Origin: RGIG8775 sp045660295
Lineage (GTDB): Bacteria > Bacillota > Clostridia > Oscillospirales > CAG-272
DNA length: 64,000 bases
Reading direction: 5' to 3'
Assembly: GCA_045660295.1 (NCBI GenBank)
Contig: JAZRDN010000040.1
Coordinates: forward strand, 1 to 64,000
The notes beneath the pieces are model-generated. The model did not search any database. It worked only from the letters and a program-made list of their open reading frames with translations, and was not told the DNA's origin. The translations under genes were made by a program, and so were the position numbers. Shown here piece after piece: positions 24,626-33,065 of the stretch (its first letter is position 1; each line of letters begins with the position of its first letter).

Positions 24626-25804
24626 ATGATTAACGCGGTCGAAATATTTGAGAATATATATAAAAAGCCACCGCAATACACTGCTTTTACGCCTTACCGT
24701 GTGTGTCCTATCGGAGCACATAGCGATCATCAGCTTGGCAAGATCACAGGCTTTGCTATTAATAAGGGAATTCATATCGCATACGGTCCTAAAGAGAACG
24801 GTGTAATTGAAATTCAATCCAGTCAGTTTGAGAAAAGAGCGCAGTGGCATGTTGAAGCGACCCCAAAAACCAAAGAAAACGACTGGGCAGATCATCTTCG
24901 CGGTGCTACAATTGCGTTACACAAACGGTATCCGCTTCGCCGTGGTCTTTGCGCGGTTGTTGATGGAGAACTCCCCATAGGAGGGCTGTCTTCTTCTGCG
25001 GCGGTTATTATTACATATTTGTCTGCGCTTTGTACTATAAACGGGATTACGTTGACCCCAAATGAGCTTATTACTATTTCTCAAGAAGCCGAGAACAAGT
25101 ATGTTGGCGTGTCATGCGGCAAGCTCGATCAGTCTTGTGAGGTCTATTGCCAAAAAGATCATTTGCTTTATATGGATATGAAGAACGATAGCTATGAACT
25201 GATTCCTCAACCGCAAAACATGAAACCTTATAAGATTGCTATTTTCTTTAGTGGACTGGAGCGCAGCCTTGCCGGGTCGGCGTTTAACATGAGAGTTGAC
25301 GAGTGCCGTAGCGCCGCTTATGCGCTGAAGGCGTTTGCCGGTATAGAATACGGAAAATATGAGGATACGTTTTTACGCGATGTGCCGCGTGATGTATTCG
25401 AGCGGTATAAGGACAGGCTTCCCGATAATTGGCGTAAACGCGCCGAACATTTTTACACGGAGTACGAGCGCGTTGAAGAAGGCGCTGAGGCGTGGCGCAG
25501 GGGAGACGTGGAGGCGTTCGGAAAACTGATATTTGAAAGCGGTTATTCCTCGATATACAACTACGAAACAGGCTCTCCTGAGCTTAAGAAGCTGTACGAG
25601 ATCATGACTCACACCGACGGAATTTACGGCGGACGTTTCTCGGGCGCGGGCTTCAAGGGCTGTTGTATGGCATTGATTGATCCCGCTTACGAAGAAAGTA
25701 TCATAGATACCGTTACGCGTGAATATTTGAAGGAATTTCCGCATTTGAGCGATAAATATTCTGTACACATCTGCGAAAGCGCGGATGGAGTACGTCTTGA
25801 TTGA
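24626..25804 (+). CDS. Galacturonokinase-like GHMP sugar kinase
   Basis: This 392-residue protein has the GHMP kinase marks GGLSSSAAVIITYL near residue 115 and FSGAGFKGCCMAL near 335. The substrate loop reads PYRVCPIGAHSDHQLG near residue 25, where galactokinases have PGRVNLIGEHTDYNGG. From memory, the plant galacturonic acid kinase has the sequence YRICPLGAHIDHQGG here, which is much closer. It should therefore phosphorylate galacturonate or a related uronic acid at C1, rather than galactose. GGAGG lies before the ATG. The next gene, a nucleotidyltransferase, starts 13 bases downstream, and the epimerase precedes it. Confidence 0.75.
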   Translation: MINAVEIFENIYKKPPQYTAFTPYRVCPIGAHSDHQLGKITGFAINKGIHIAYGPKENGVIEIQSSQFEKRAQWHVEATPKTKENDWADHLRGATIALHKRYPLRRGLCAVVDGELPIGGLSSSAAVIITYLSALCTINGITLTPNELITISQEAENKYVGVSCGKLDQSCEVYCQKDHLLYMDMKNDSYELIPQPQNMKPYKIAIFFSGLERSLAGSAFNMRVDECRSAAYALKAFAGIEYGKYEDTFLRDVPRDVFERYKDRLPDNWRKRAEHFYTEYERVEEGAEAWRRGDVEAFGKLIFESGYSSIYNYETGSPELKKLYEIMTHTDGIYGGRFSGAGFKGCCMALIDPAYEESIIDTVTREYLKEFPHLSDKYSVHICESADGVRLD

Positions 25805-25817
25805 TGAGGTGGCTGAT

Positions 25818-26555
25818 ATGAAATGTTTGATCCTTGCGGCAGGCTACGCAACGAGACTTTATCCATTGACCGAAAACTTTCCCAAGCCGCTTTTGAAGGT
25901 GGGAGAAAAAACTATTCTTGACTGGTTGGTGGACGATATTGATGCGGCAGGTGAAGTGGACGAATACGTGGTTATTTCCAATCACAAATACGCCCATCAT
26001 TTTGAAGCGTGGGCGCAGACAAAATCGCAAAAAATAACCGTCGTGGATGATCTTACAGACACCAACGAGACTCGTCTTGGTGCGGTTAAGGATATTCAGT
26101 TCGCTATTGACAAGCTGAATTTGGACAACGATATGTTGGTTATTGCGGGCGATAACGTCCTCGATTTCAGCCTTGGCAAGTTTATAGCGTATGCAAAGGA
26201 AAAGAATAGCTCTTGCATTATGCGCTATTATGAGTCTGATGACAAAAGGTTGCTTAAGAGCGGAGTCGTTACCGTTGACAAAGACGACAAGGTTTTACAT
26301 ATGACCGAGAAATCGCCCACACCTGCTACCCATTGGTGTTGCCCGCCGTTCTATTATTATACCAAGGCTGATGCCAAGCTGGTGCAGAAGGGTATTGATA
26401 GCGGATGCGGAACAGATGCCCCCGGAAGCTATATTGCGTGGTTGTGTACACAGAGCGACGTTTACGCCATGGAAATGCCCGGAAAGCGCTACGATATCGG
26501 AAATATTGAAAGCTACGAACAGGTGAAAGCCGAGTACAAGGGAATTACGCGATAA
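25818..26555 (+). CDS. Sugar-1-phosphate nucleotidyltransferase
   Basis: The protein is 245 residues from the ATG at 25818, following GAGGTGG; a longer frame begins inside the kinase gene but lacks support. The opening LILAAGYATRLYPLTENFPK holds the nucleotide-binding loop and the KP of the sugar-phosphate site. IAGDNVLDF near residue 110 carries the metal-binding Asp. It charges a sugar-1-phosphate with UTP or another NTP. Beside the kinase it would make UDP-galacturonate by salvage, in parallel with the epimerase; that pairing is inferred from gene order. Confidence 0.82.
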   Translation: MKCLILAAGYATRLYPLTENFPKPLLKVGEKTILDWLVDDIDAAGEVDEYVVISNHKYAHHFEAWAQTKSQKITVVDDLTDTNETRLGAVKDIQFAIDKLNLDNDMLVIAGDNVLDFSLGKFIAYAKEKNSSCIMRYYESDDKRLLKSGVVTVDKDDKVLHMTEKSPTPATHWCCPPFYYYTKADAKLVQKGIDSGCGTDAPGSYIAWLCTQSDVYAMEMPGKRYDIGNIESYEQVKAEYKGITR

Positions 26556-26593
26556 CCGCTTCACGTCATAATTAATGTTTAGGAGAGATTTTC

Positions 26594-27760
26594 ATGGATC
26601 AAGGAACAATTCAATTACTCTTTGCCTTGTTGCGTTCTGCGATCAGCGGCACAAAGCTGACCGAAAAGGAAAAATCTTTGTTTTCTGTTGAAATTTTGCC
26701 TGAACTGAGCGCTGTTGCGCGTAAGCACGACGTAATAAATCTTCTTGCTTGGGGCTTGAGGCAGAATGCCTTGGTGGCAGAAAACGACGCCGACGTCGAG
26801 CGAGATGTGTTTAAAGCGGTATACCGCTACGAGCAGATAAATTATGAGCTTGACAGGCTGTGCGAAGCGCTGGAGACACTTGGAATACCTTTTGTTCCGT
26901 TAAAGGGGTCTGTAATTCGTAAATATTATCCCGAGCCGTGGATGAGAACCAGTTGTGATATTGATATTCTCGTTCATGAAAACGACGTGGAAAAAGCGGC
27001 GGAAATGCTGGCTAATAACTGCGGCTATGCCTACGAGTGCAAGACCTCACACGACGTTTCCTTTTATTCAAAGAGCGGGGTTCACGTAGAACTTCACTAT
27101 GCTCTTGTTGAGGACGGCATAGCAAAGGCATCGTCAAACGTGCTGAAATCTGTGTGGGATCACGTAACCGCAATAGACGGATATAAGTACCGATGTGAGA
27201 TGTCGGATAAAATGTTCTATTTCTACCATGTCGCGCACATGGCAAAGCATTTTGAAAACGGTGGTTGCGGAATCAGGGCTTTTATTGATCTTTGGCTTTT
27301 GGATAATCTTGACGGCGCTGATAAAATCAAACGTGACGAGCTGCTTGAGCAGGGCGGTCTGCTGAAATTTGCCGAGTCCGCGCGCAGGTTGAGCAGGGTT
27401 TGGTTTGAGAGTGCAGAAGCCGACTACTTATCACAGCAAATGGAAGCCTATGTTTTGCGCGGCGGTGTGTATGGGATAAATGAAAACCGAATCGCCGTCC
27501 AGCAACATAAAAAGGGCGGACGGATAAGGTACGCGCTGTCAAAAATTTTTCTTTCATATGATGAAATAAAATTCCACTATCCCATTTTGCAGAAGCACCG
27601 CTGGCTGACGCCGTTTATGGAGATACGCAGATGGTGCAAGCTTATCTTCTGCGGTCACGTCAAGCGAACGGTATGGGAACTGAAATATAATCAAAGCATT
27701 TCGGCAACCGAAAACGAAATGACAAAGGATTTCTTAACGCGTATAGGGCTTATAGATTGA
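26594..27760 (+). CDS. NTP_transf_5-type nucleotidyltransferase
   Basis: This 388-residue protein fits the uncharacterised nucleotidyltransferase family common in surface polysaccharide loci. The segment GIPFVPLKGSVIRKYYPEP, then TSCDIDILV near residue 115, holds the DxD pair that binds metal in nucleotidyltransferase folds. The rest is helical. Its substrate is unknown; modification of a sugar or a protein are both possible. It is the last gene of the locus; the terminator at 27786-27813 follows after 25 bases. Confidence 0.75.
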   Translation: MDQGTIQLLFALLRSAISGTKLTEKEKSLFSVEILPELSAVARKHDVINLLAWGLRQNALVAENDADVERDVFKAVYRYEQINYELDRLCEALETLGIPFVPLKGSVIRKYYPEPWMRTSCDIDILVHENDVEKAAEMLANNCGYAYECKTSHDVSFYSKSGVHVELHYALVEDGIAKASSNVLKSVWDHVTAIDGYKYRCEMSDKMFYFYHVAHMAKHFENGGCGIRAFIDLWLLDNLDGADKIKRDELLEQGGLLKFAESARRLSRVWFESAEADYLSQQMEAYVLRGGVYGINENRIAVQQHKKGGRIRYALSKIFLSYDEIKFHYPILQKHRWLTPFMEIRRWCKLIFCGHVKRTVWELKYNQSISATENEMTKDFLTRIGLID

Positions 27761-27785
27761 ACTATGATTTACTGTATAATTTTTG

Positions 27786-27813
27786 GTGCGTAGCTTTGGC
27801 TACGCACTTTTTT
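27786..27813 (+). terminator. Terminator of the polysaccharide locus
   Basis: GTGCGTAGC and GCTACGCAC form a 9-bp stem with loop TTTG, followed by TTTTTT. A near-identical stem sits in the leader at 39541-39574. Confidence 0.9.
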
Positions 27814-27825
27814 GTTTTACAAGAA

Positions 27826-27852
27826 TAACGGACAGCCGTGGGCTGTCCGTTA
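27826..27852 (-). terminator. Terminator of the clpC operon
   Basis: TAACGGACAGCC and GGCTGTCCGTTA pair perfectly around GTG. It lies 4 bases beyond the clpC stop, and with the preceding hairpin separates two convergent operons. Confidence 0.8.
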
Positions 27853-27855
27853 ATT

Positions 27856-30288
27856 TTATGCGTTTTTATAAACTATTTTTCCGTCCTCGACGGTTGCGGT
27901 TACTTTGTTACCCGATTTTATTTTGCCTTCAAGCATTTCGGTGGAAAAGCTGTCCTCAACCATTCGTACAATGGTACGGCGGAGAGGTCTCGCACCGTAT
28001 TCGGGGTCAAAGCCTTCGCGGCTCACAAACTCCACAACACTCTTGTCAAACTCAACCGTAACGCCAAGCTCGGCAATTCTCTTTGATACCTCGGAGAGCA
28101 TCAGCAACGCTATCTGCTCAATGCCGTCCTTGTCAAGCCTGTTGAATATGATAATATCGTCAATTCGGTTTATAAACTCGGGTCTGAAGGTGGATTTGAG
28201 CGCACTCATTACTCTTGCGTCAGCCGCCTTCTTGTCGTTATCCTCCTTGACCTCGGAGAAGCCCAGAGAACGTGGCGCCGAAAGTGTGGAAGCGCCTACG
28301 TTTGAGGTCATGATTATCACCGTGTTCTTGAAATCCACCTTGCGTCCCTGCGAATCGGTAAGAATACCGTCGTCAAGCACCTGAAGCATGATGTTGAACA
28401 CGTCGGGGTGCGCCTTTTCTATTTCATCGAAAAGCACTACGGAGTAGGGCTTGCGGCGTATTTTCTCGGTAAGCTGACCGCCCTCCTCAAAGCCGACGTA
28501 ACCGGGAGGCGAGCCGATGAGCTTGGAAACACTGTGCTTTTCCATGTATTCGGACATGTCAAGGCGTATCATTGCGTTGTCATCACCGAACATGATGTTG
28601 GCAAGTGCCTTTGTAAGCTCGGTCTTTCCCACACCGGTAGGACCGAGGAAGATAAACGAGCCGATAGGTCGCTTGGGGTCTTTAAGTCCCATTCTGCCGC
28701 GGCGAATCGCGCGCGCAACGGCTTCAACCGCGCTATCCTGACCGATGATACGTGCCTTTAACTCGTCCTCAAGACGAAGCAAGCGCTCGCCCTCGCTTTC
28801 AAGCAGACGACTTACGGGGATACCCGTCCATTGCGTTACCACGTCGGCAATATGCTCCTCAAGCACCTCAAGATTTTTTGAGGATTGAGCACTTTCCCAT
28901 TCCGACTTGGCTTTGTCAAGCTCTGCTTTAAGCGACTTTTCCTCGTCGCGTATCCTTGCCGCGCCCTCGAAATTCTGCGCGTTTATGGCTTCTTCCTTTT
29001 CGTGGGAGAGCTTTTGAAGCTTTTCTTCAAGCTCGCGGAGGTCGGGCGGGGAAGTGTGAGCCGATATTCTCAGCTTTGATGCCGCCTCGTCAATAAGGTC
29101 TATCGCCTTGTCGGGTAAAAATCTGTCGGCAATGTAACGCACTGAAAGATTTACCGCCGCCTCAAGCGCGCCGTCGCTTATCTTTACCTTGTGGTGCGCC
29201 TCGTACTTGTCGCGCAATCCCTTGAGAATAAGGATTGCTTCCTCGGGGGTGGGCTCGCCTACCATTACCGACTGGAATCTGCGTTCAAGCGCCGCATCCT
29301 TTTCAATATACTTTCTGTATTCTGAAATGGTGGTAGCGCCTATTACCTGCATTTCGCCTCTGGCAAGGGCGGGCTTTAAAATGTTAGCCGCGTCAACCGC
29401 ACCCTCCGCCGCGCCCGCTCCGATAAGCGTGTGGATCTCGTCAATAAAGAGGATTATGTCGGGGTTCTTCGACGCCTCGTCCATAACGCTTTTCATTCGT
29501 TCCTCGAACTCGCCTCTGTATTTCGCTCCCGCTATCATTCCCGGAATATCCAGCGTAATAATACGCTTGCTCTTAAGGGTTTCGGGAACGTTGCCGTCAA
29601 TTATCTTCTGCGCCAAGCCCTCTACAACCGCGGTCTTGCCCACACCCGGCTCACCGATAAGACATGGATTGTTCTTGGTACGGCGCGAAAGTATCTGTAC
29701 AACGCGTTCGGTTTCGGTATCACGTCCGATTATAGGGTCGATCTTGCCTTCTTTGGCAAGCGCGGTGAGATCTCGTCCGTGTTGAGAGAGCGCGGGAGTT
29801 GACGAGCTTTTCTTTTCTTCCTCTCGCTTGGGGGCGCTTCCGCTTTCGTGCTGACCGCCGAGATATCCCTGTAAGTCGGATTTTATTTCCGAGATGCCCG
29901 CGCCGCACTCCTTGATTATTTTTACGGCAACACAGTCGGCTTCGGCTATGAGCGCCAACAGAATGTGCTCGGTGCCGATGTAGCTTTGGCTTAAGCGCAG
30001 AGCCTCGCTTGCTGAGGATTCTATAATGTGCTTGGTGCGAGGTGTCATATCGGCGGCGCTTACGTCGCTCATAGTGCCCACACCCGCAAAGCTCTCTACC
30101 GCGGATTTTACCTTTTCAAAGTTTATTCCGCGTTCTTCAAGTATCTTTGAGGCAACGCTGTCTTGCTCACCAACGAGCCCCATGAGCAGATGCTCCGAGC
30201 CGATGTAGGTGTGACCCATTTCACGGGCGTATGTCAAAGCGCGGTTCAGAACGTTCTGCGCCTTTTGTGTAAATTTGATGGATGGCAT
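27856..30288 (-). CDS. clpC: ClpC ATP-dependent protease ATPase subunit
   Basis: This 810-residue AAA+ unfoldase feeds proteins into ClpP. The N domain covers residues 1-145. The first ATPase module has GEPGVGKTAVVEG near 210 and ILFIDEIHTLIGAG near 280. The UVR-type middle domain (FEGAARIRDEEKS) near 430 is where adaptors such as McsB dock. The second module has GPTGVGKTELTKAL near 545 and VVLFDEIEKAH near 620. It is the last gene of the ctsR-mcsA-mcsB-clpC operon, 30 bases after mcsB. It should be induced when CtsR leaves its operators during heat or protein stress. Confidence 0.97.
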   Translation of the reverse strand: MPSIKFTQKAQNVLNRALTYAREMGHTYIGSEHLLMGLVGEQDSVASKILEERGINFEKVKSAVESFAGVGTMSDVSAADMTPRTKHIIESSASEALRLSQSYIGTEHILLALIAEADCVAVKIIKECGAGISEIKSDLQGYLGGQHESGSAPKREEEKKSSSTPALSQHGRDLTALAKEGKIDPIIGRDTETERVVQILSRRTKNNPCLIGEPGVGKTAVVEGLAQKIIDGNVPETLKSKRIITLDIPGMIAGAKYRGEFEERMKSVMDEASKNPDIILFIDEIHTLIGAGAAEGAVDAANILKPALARGEMQVIGATTISEYRKYIEKDAALERRFQSVMVGEPTPEEAILILKGLRDKYEAHHKVKISDGALEAAVNLSVRYIADRFLPDKAIDLIDEAASKLRISAHTSPPDLRELEEKLQKLSHEKEEAINAQNFEGAARIRDEEKSLKAELDKAKSEWESAQSSKNLEVLEEHIADVVTQWTGIPVSRLLESEGERLLRLEDELKARIIGQDSAVEAVARAIRRGRMGLKDPKRPIGSFIFLGPTGVGKTELTKALANIMFGDDNAMIRLDMSEYMEKHSVSKLIGSPPGYVGFEEGGQLTEKIRRKPYSVVLFDEIEKAHPDVFNIMLQVLDDGILTDSQGRKVDFKNTVIIMTSNVGASTLSAPRSLGFSEVKEDNDKKAADARVMSALKSTFRPEFINRIDDIIIFNRLDKDGIEQIALLMLSEVSKRIAELGVTVEFDKSVVEFVSREGFDPEYGARPLRRTIVRMVEDSFSTEMLEGKIKSGNKVTATVEDGKIVYKNA

Positions 30289-30318
30289 TATTTTATCATC
30301 CTTTCTTTAAATAATAAA

Positions 30319-31332
30319 TTATTCGATTCCGAGACGTGATTTTATTCGCTTGGCGCGTAAAATATCGCGTTCCTTTTCGGTTTTAGGGGCGTTTTCTTCG
30401 GAAAGCGCCAGCGTAGCGGGCATTACCTCTATGAAAAGCTCGCCCAGCTTTTTGTAGTCGATGCCTTTTATAATTCCAAGGTCTATGCCGAGTCTTACGT
30501 CGGCAAACAGCTTGATGAACTCACCCGAGGACAGCATAAACGCATGCTTCAGCGTGCCCTCAGCACGGCATATCCTGTCTATAAGAGCGGGATTTTTTTC
30601 TTCGTTTATAAGTTTGCGCAGAGACTTTTCGTTTTCGGTTATCTGCTTTATAACATCCTCCAGCTTTTTTATCGAGCTTTCCTCGGTGATGCCGAGGGTT
30701 ATCTGATTGGATATTTGATAGATACTGCCCTGAGAAGCCGTGCCCTCGCCGTAAAGCCCCCTCATGGTAAGTCCAATCTTTGAAAGCTGGTTTGAAAGTC
30801 CGTTTATTCTGCCCGCCATGGTCAGGGCAGGGAGGAACATCATTACCGAGGCTCTCATTCCCGTTCCTAAATTTGTGGGGCAGTGCGTGAGATATCCCAG
30901 CTCCTCGTCGTAGGCAATGTCAAAGGACTCGTCAATAAGGTCATCGAGCTTGCAGAGCGAGCTGTACGCCTCATCAAGCGCGAGACCGGGGAGAATACAC
31001 TGCATGCGGAGATGGTCCTCCTCACAGAGCATTACCGCGTAACCGCAAGGCTCGTTGAGCATAAGCGCGTGCGGTGTTTTCTTTTCGGCAAACTCTCTGC
31101 TGACGTAATGCTTTTCAACGTATGAAAGCGCTTCTGCCGTTGAGATTTTTGTGAAGTCTATCTTTTCAAACCCACTGCTTTCGAGTGTGGGCGCTATCTT
31201 GCCGATTATCTCGTTTGCCTTTTCGGGCGAAAGCCGTGAGCCGAAAGGGTATTCCGAAAGGTTTCTCGCAAATCTTATGCGTGAGCTTAAAACAGTGTCA
31301 CATTCTTTGCCTATATCATTGTACCAAGTCAT
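30319..31332 (-). CDS. mcsB: Protein-arginine kinase McsB
   Basis: This 337-residue phosphagen-kinase-fold enzyme phosphorylates arginines on damaged proteins, marking them for ClpC-ClpP. Conserved points are LSSRIRFARNL near residue 15, the acidic CEEDHLRMQCI near 120 and HCPTNLGTGMRASV near 165 with the catalytic-site Cys and Arg. The length is usual. It starts 12 bases after mcsA, its activator. It is probably needed both for CtsR inactivation and for marking of substrates. Confidence 0.96.
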   Translation of the reverse strand: MTWYNDIGKECDTVLSSRIRFARNLSEYPFGSRLSPEKANEIIGKIAPTLESSGFEKIDFTKISTAEALSYVEKHYVSREFAEKKTPHALMLNEPCGYAVMLCEEDHLRMQCILPGLALDEAYSSLCKLDDLIDESFDIAYDEELGYLTHCPTNLGTGMRASVMMFLPALTMAGRINGLSNQLSKIGLTMRGLYGEGTASQGSIYQISNQITLGITEESSIKKLEDVIKQITENEKSLRKLINEEKNPALIDRICRAEGTLKHAFMLSSGEFIKLFADVRLGIDLGIIKGIDYKKLGELFIEVMPATLALSEENAPKTEKERDILRAKRIKSRLGIE

Positions 31333-31344
31333 GATAAACCCTCC

Positions 31345-31854
31345 TTAATTACCGCCCTCAATGGCGCGTACCTTGTCGCGAAGCTCTGCGGCAAGCTCGA
31401 AATTTTCGCTTGTGATAGCCTCTTTCAATTGCTCCTTAAGAGCCTTAAGCTCATTTTCCTTTTCTCGGTTCTTGCGGAATTTCGCGGGTGCGCGACCGAT
31501 GTGCTTTACGTTGCCGTGAATAGAGCGTATCGTACTTTTCAATTCATCGCCAAAGGTCTTGTAGCACTCGGGACAGCCCGTCTTTCCGTTCTTTTGGAAA
31601 TCCGAAAAAGTAGATGAGCAAAGGGGGCAGGTCTTTCGTGCCTTGGCCGGTGCCTCGGTCAGACCGAAAAGTCCGCCGAAAAGCTGGTCGTGAAATCCGT
31701 TAAGGTTGGGGAAAGAGAATATTCCCGAAAGCTCGCCGCTTTTTTTCATCTCAGCGGCGCACTCTGAGCAAAGCGAGTATGAGCGTGACGCTCCGTTTAT
31801 GTTTTCTTCGTAAAATACGGTTGCTTCATTTTTCTTGCATCTTTCGCAAAGCAT
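31345..31854 (-). CDS. mcsA: McsA, zinc-binding activator of McsB
   Basis: This 169-residue protein has four CxxC pairs in two zinc knuckles: CERCKKNEA at the start with LCSECAAEM near residue 28, and CPLCSSTF near 75 with GCPECYKTF near 93. A C-terminal UVR segment (ENFELAAELRDKVRAIE) ends the chain and resembles the McsB/ClpC-contact part. It activates the McsB kinase. It lies between ctsR and mcsB on the same strand with short gaps. Confidence 0.95.
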   Translation of the reverse strand: MLCERCKKNEATVFYEENINGASRSYSLCSECAAEMKKSGELSGIFSFPNLNGFHDQLFGGLFGLTEAPAKARKTCPLCSSTFSDFQKNGKTGCPECYKTFGDELKSTIRSIHGNVKHIGRAPAKFRKNREKENELKALKEQLKEAITSENFELAAELRDKVRAIEGGN

Positions 31855-31876
31855 AACAGTTACTTCCTTTCATAAG

Positions 31877-32326
31877 TTATTTCATAAGTGCCAGTATCGT
31901 GTGCTTGAATATTTTCGCGCGTATAATATCGCGCGCGGGGGGAGTGAGGTCGGAGAGCGCCGAATTTGACGTTGCCGCCGCCATAAGCTCGTATGACTTT
32001 TTTCCGATGAGCCCATTTCCAAGCAGATTGTTGAGATACGCCAGTACCTCTCGCTCGGATATCTCGTCACCTATGGCGTAGAAGAAGTGCATCAGATATT
32101 CGTCCTTTTGCATTTGCTTCTTTATGATTTTTATACATCCGCCGCCGCCGCGTCGGGACTCGATAATATATCCCTTTTCGGGGGTGAAGCGCGATGTGAT
32201 AACGTAGCTTATCTGGCTGGGAACACACCCGAGCCTGTTTGCCATTTCGTTGCGCTGAAGCTCCAGCGAGCCGCCCGCGTCGTTAAGCATTTCCTCAATT
32301 AATTTTGCAATCGTGTCCGCTAACAT
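31877..32326 (-). CDS. ctsR: CtsR stress-response repressor
   Basis: This 149-residue repressor has the CtsR winged helix, with RNEMANRLGCVPSQISYVI as the HTH and the glycine-rich wing ESRRGGGGCIKI near residue 60. It binds tandem RGTCAAA-type heptads as a dimer and falls off when heated or when acted on by McsB. It is the first gene of its operon and should repress itself; three matching operators lie upstream. AAAGGA precedes the ATG. Confidence 0.97.
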   Translation of the reverse strand: MLADTIAKLIEEMLNDAGGSLELQRNEMANRLGCVPSQISYVITSRFTPEKGYIIESRRGGGGCIKIIKKQMQKDEYLMHFFYAIGDEISEREVLAYLNNLLGNGLIGKKSYELMAAATSNSALSDLTPPARDIIRAKIFKHTILALMK

Positions 32327-32376
32327 TTTTATTACGCCGTCCTTTCCTATATTCGTATATATCTTTGATTTTTGAC

Positions 32377-32393
32377 TTTGACTTTCTTTGACC
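32377..32393 (-). promoter_or_regulatory. CtsR operator downstream of the -10
   Basis: On the minus strand this is GGTCAAAGAAAGTCAAA, an exact match to the RGTCAAANANRGTCAAA CtsR box. It lies just downstream of the -10 element, across the expected transcription start. Confidence 0.92.
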
Positions 32394-32403
32394 TTGTGCG
32401 CTA

Positions 32404-32432
32404 ATTATAAACCAAAAGTCAAAGAAAGTCAA
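32404..32432 (-). promoter_or_regulatory. Sigma-A promoter of the ctsR operon
   Basis: On the minus strand TTGACT (32427-32432) and TATAAT (32404-32409) are 17 bp apart. The -35 lies inside a CtsR box. Confidence 0.9.
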
Positions 32433-32449
32433 AGTCAAGAAAGGTCAAA
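32417..32449 (+). promoter_or_regulatory. Two overlapping CtsR operators over the -35
   Basis: AGTCAAAGAAAGTCAAA at 32417-32433 is a full box on the plus strand. A second box with one mismatch (AGTCAAG, AAA, GGTCAAA) runs on at 32433-32449, sharing one base. They point opposite to the box at 32377, so the promoter is enclosed on both sides. Confidence 0.85.
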
Positions 32450-32453
32450 ATAA

Positions 32454-32470
32454 AATCGGCATAGCCGATT
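32454..32470 (-). terminator. Terminator of the peptidoglycan-binding operon
   Basis: AATCGGC and GCCGATT pair around a 3-base loop; on the minus strand a TTATTTT run follows. Additional ATGCCGAT copies nearby (to 32511) can form alternative stems. Confidence 0.7.
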
Positions 32471-32526
32471 ATGGGCGGTTATGCCGATTTAGATGCCGAT
32501 TTTCTCAAAAAATCTCGTTTTTTATT

Positions 32527-33054
32527 CTATTGTGAATTGCTTGCCAATTCAAAGGACCTTACAAGTCTGTCCCACGTCCTTTTGTCAACACGCCCCGTCT
32601 GCGGAAATAAGTTTCTTTTTTGAAACTCTGTTACAGCCGCCTCGGTGTCGGTGTCAAAATTGCCGTTTATCTCCACGTTATCAAGCCCGTCATATAATAA
32701 TGAAAGCTCGTTTAGCATGTACTGTATAACAGCTACCACAAATCCCACGTCTCCGATGCCCAAGGATTCTCCGGCGGGTTGGCGAGGGAAAAGCGGCACT
32801 CGCGAGGGCGGAGAATTTTCCTCAAGCGAATTTTGGTACTGTGAAAAAAGCAGATTCCAGGTCTGCTCGTCAGCAGTACCTGTAGGTGAAAGTCGGTTTT
32901 TTCGTTGAAATACAGTAAGCGCGTTTTGCGTTTCGTCGTTCCAATCTCCGTTTATCACTATTGGCGGAATGTCCTCATCAAAATATGAAAGCTGGCGCAG
33001 ATAACGCTGAAGATTGATTATCGCCTGCTCCTCGTTTGGATATGTTCTTGCCAT
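32527..33054 (-). CDS. Protein with two peptidoglycan-binding domains
   Basis: The protein is 175 residues from the ATG at 33054, with AAAGGAGATGCA in front. It holds two PG_binding_1 modules, around 8-75 (INGDWNDETQNALTVFQRKN) and 100-165 (INGNFDTDTEAAVTEFQKRN). The repeated GxFDxxTexAVxxFQ pattern is diagnostic. It has no signal peptide or membrane helix. The start lies inside the last codons of the preceding gene, so the three genes are coupled. A spore-coat or cortex-associated role made in the mother cell would explain the lack of export signal; that is inference. Confidence 0.82.
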   Translation of the reverse strand: MARTYPNEEQAIINLQRYLRQLSYFDEDIPPIVINGDWNDETQNALTVFQRKNRLSPTGTADEQTWNLLFSQYQNSLEENSPPSRVPLFPRQPAGESLGIGDVGFVVAVIQYMLNELSLLYDGLDNVEINGNFDTDTEAAVTEFQKRNLFPQTGRVDKRTWDRLVRSFELASNSQ

Positions 33055-33065
33055 TGCATCTCCTT

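Noticed and set aside
31882..32302. Frames overlapping ctsR on both strands
   Set aside because: The ctsR frame has the HTH, wing, ribosome site and operators; the others are shadows.
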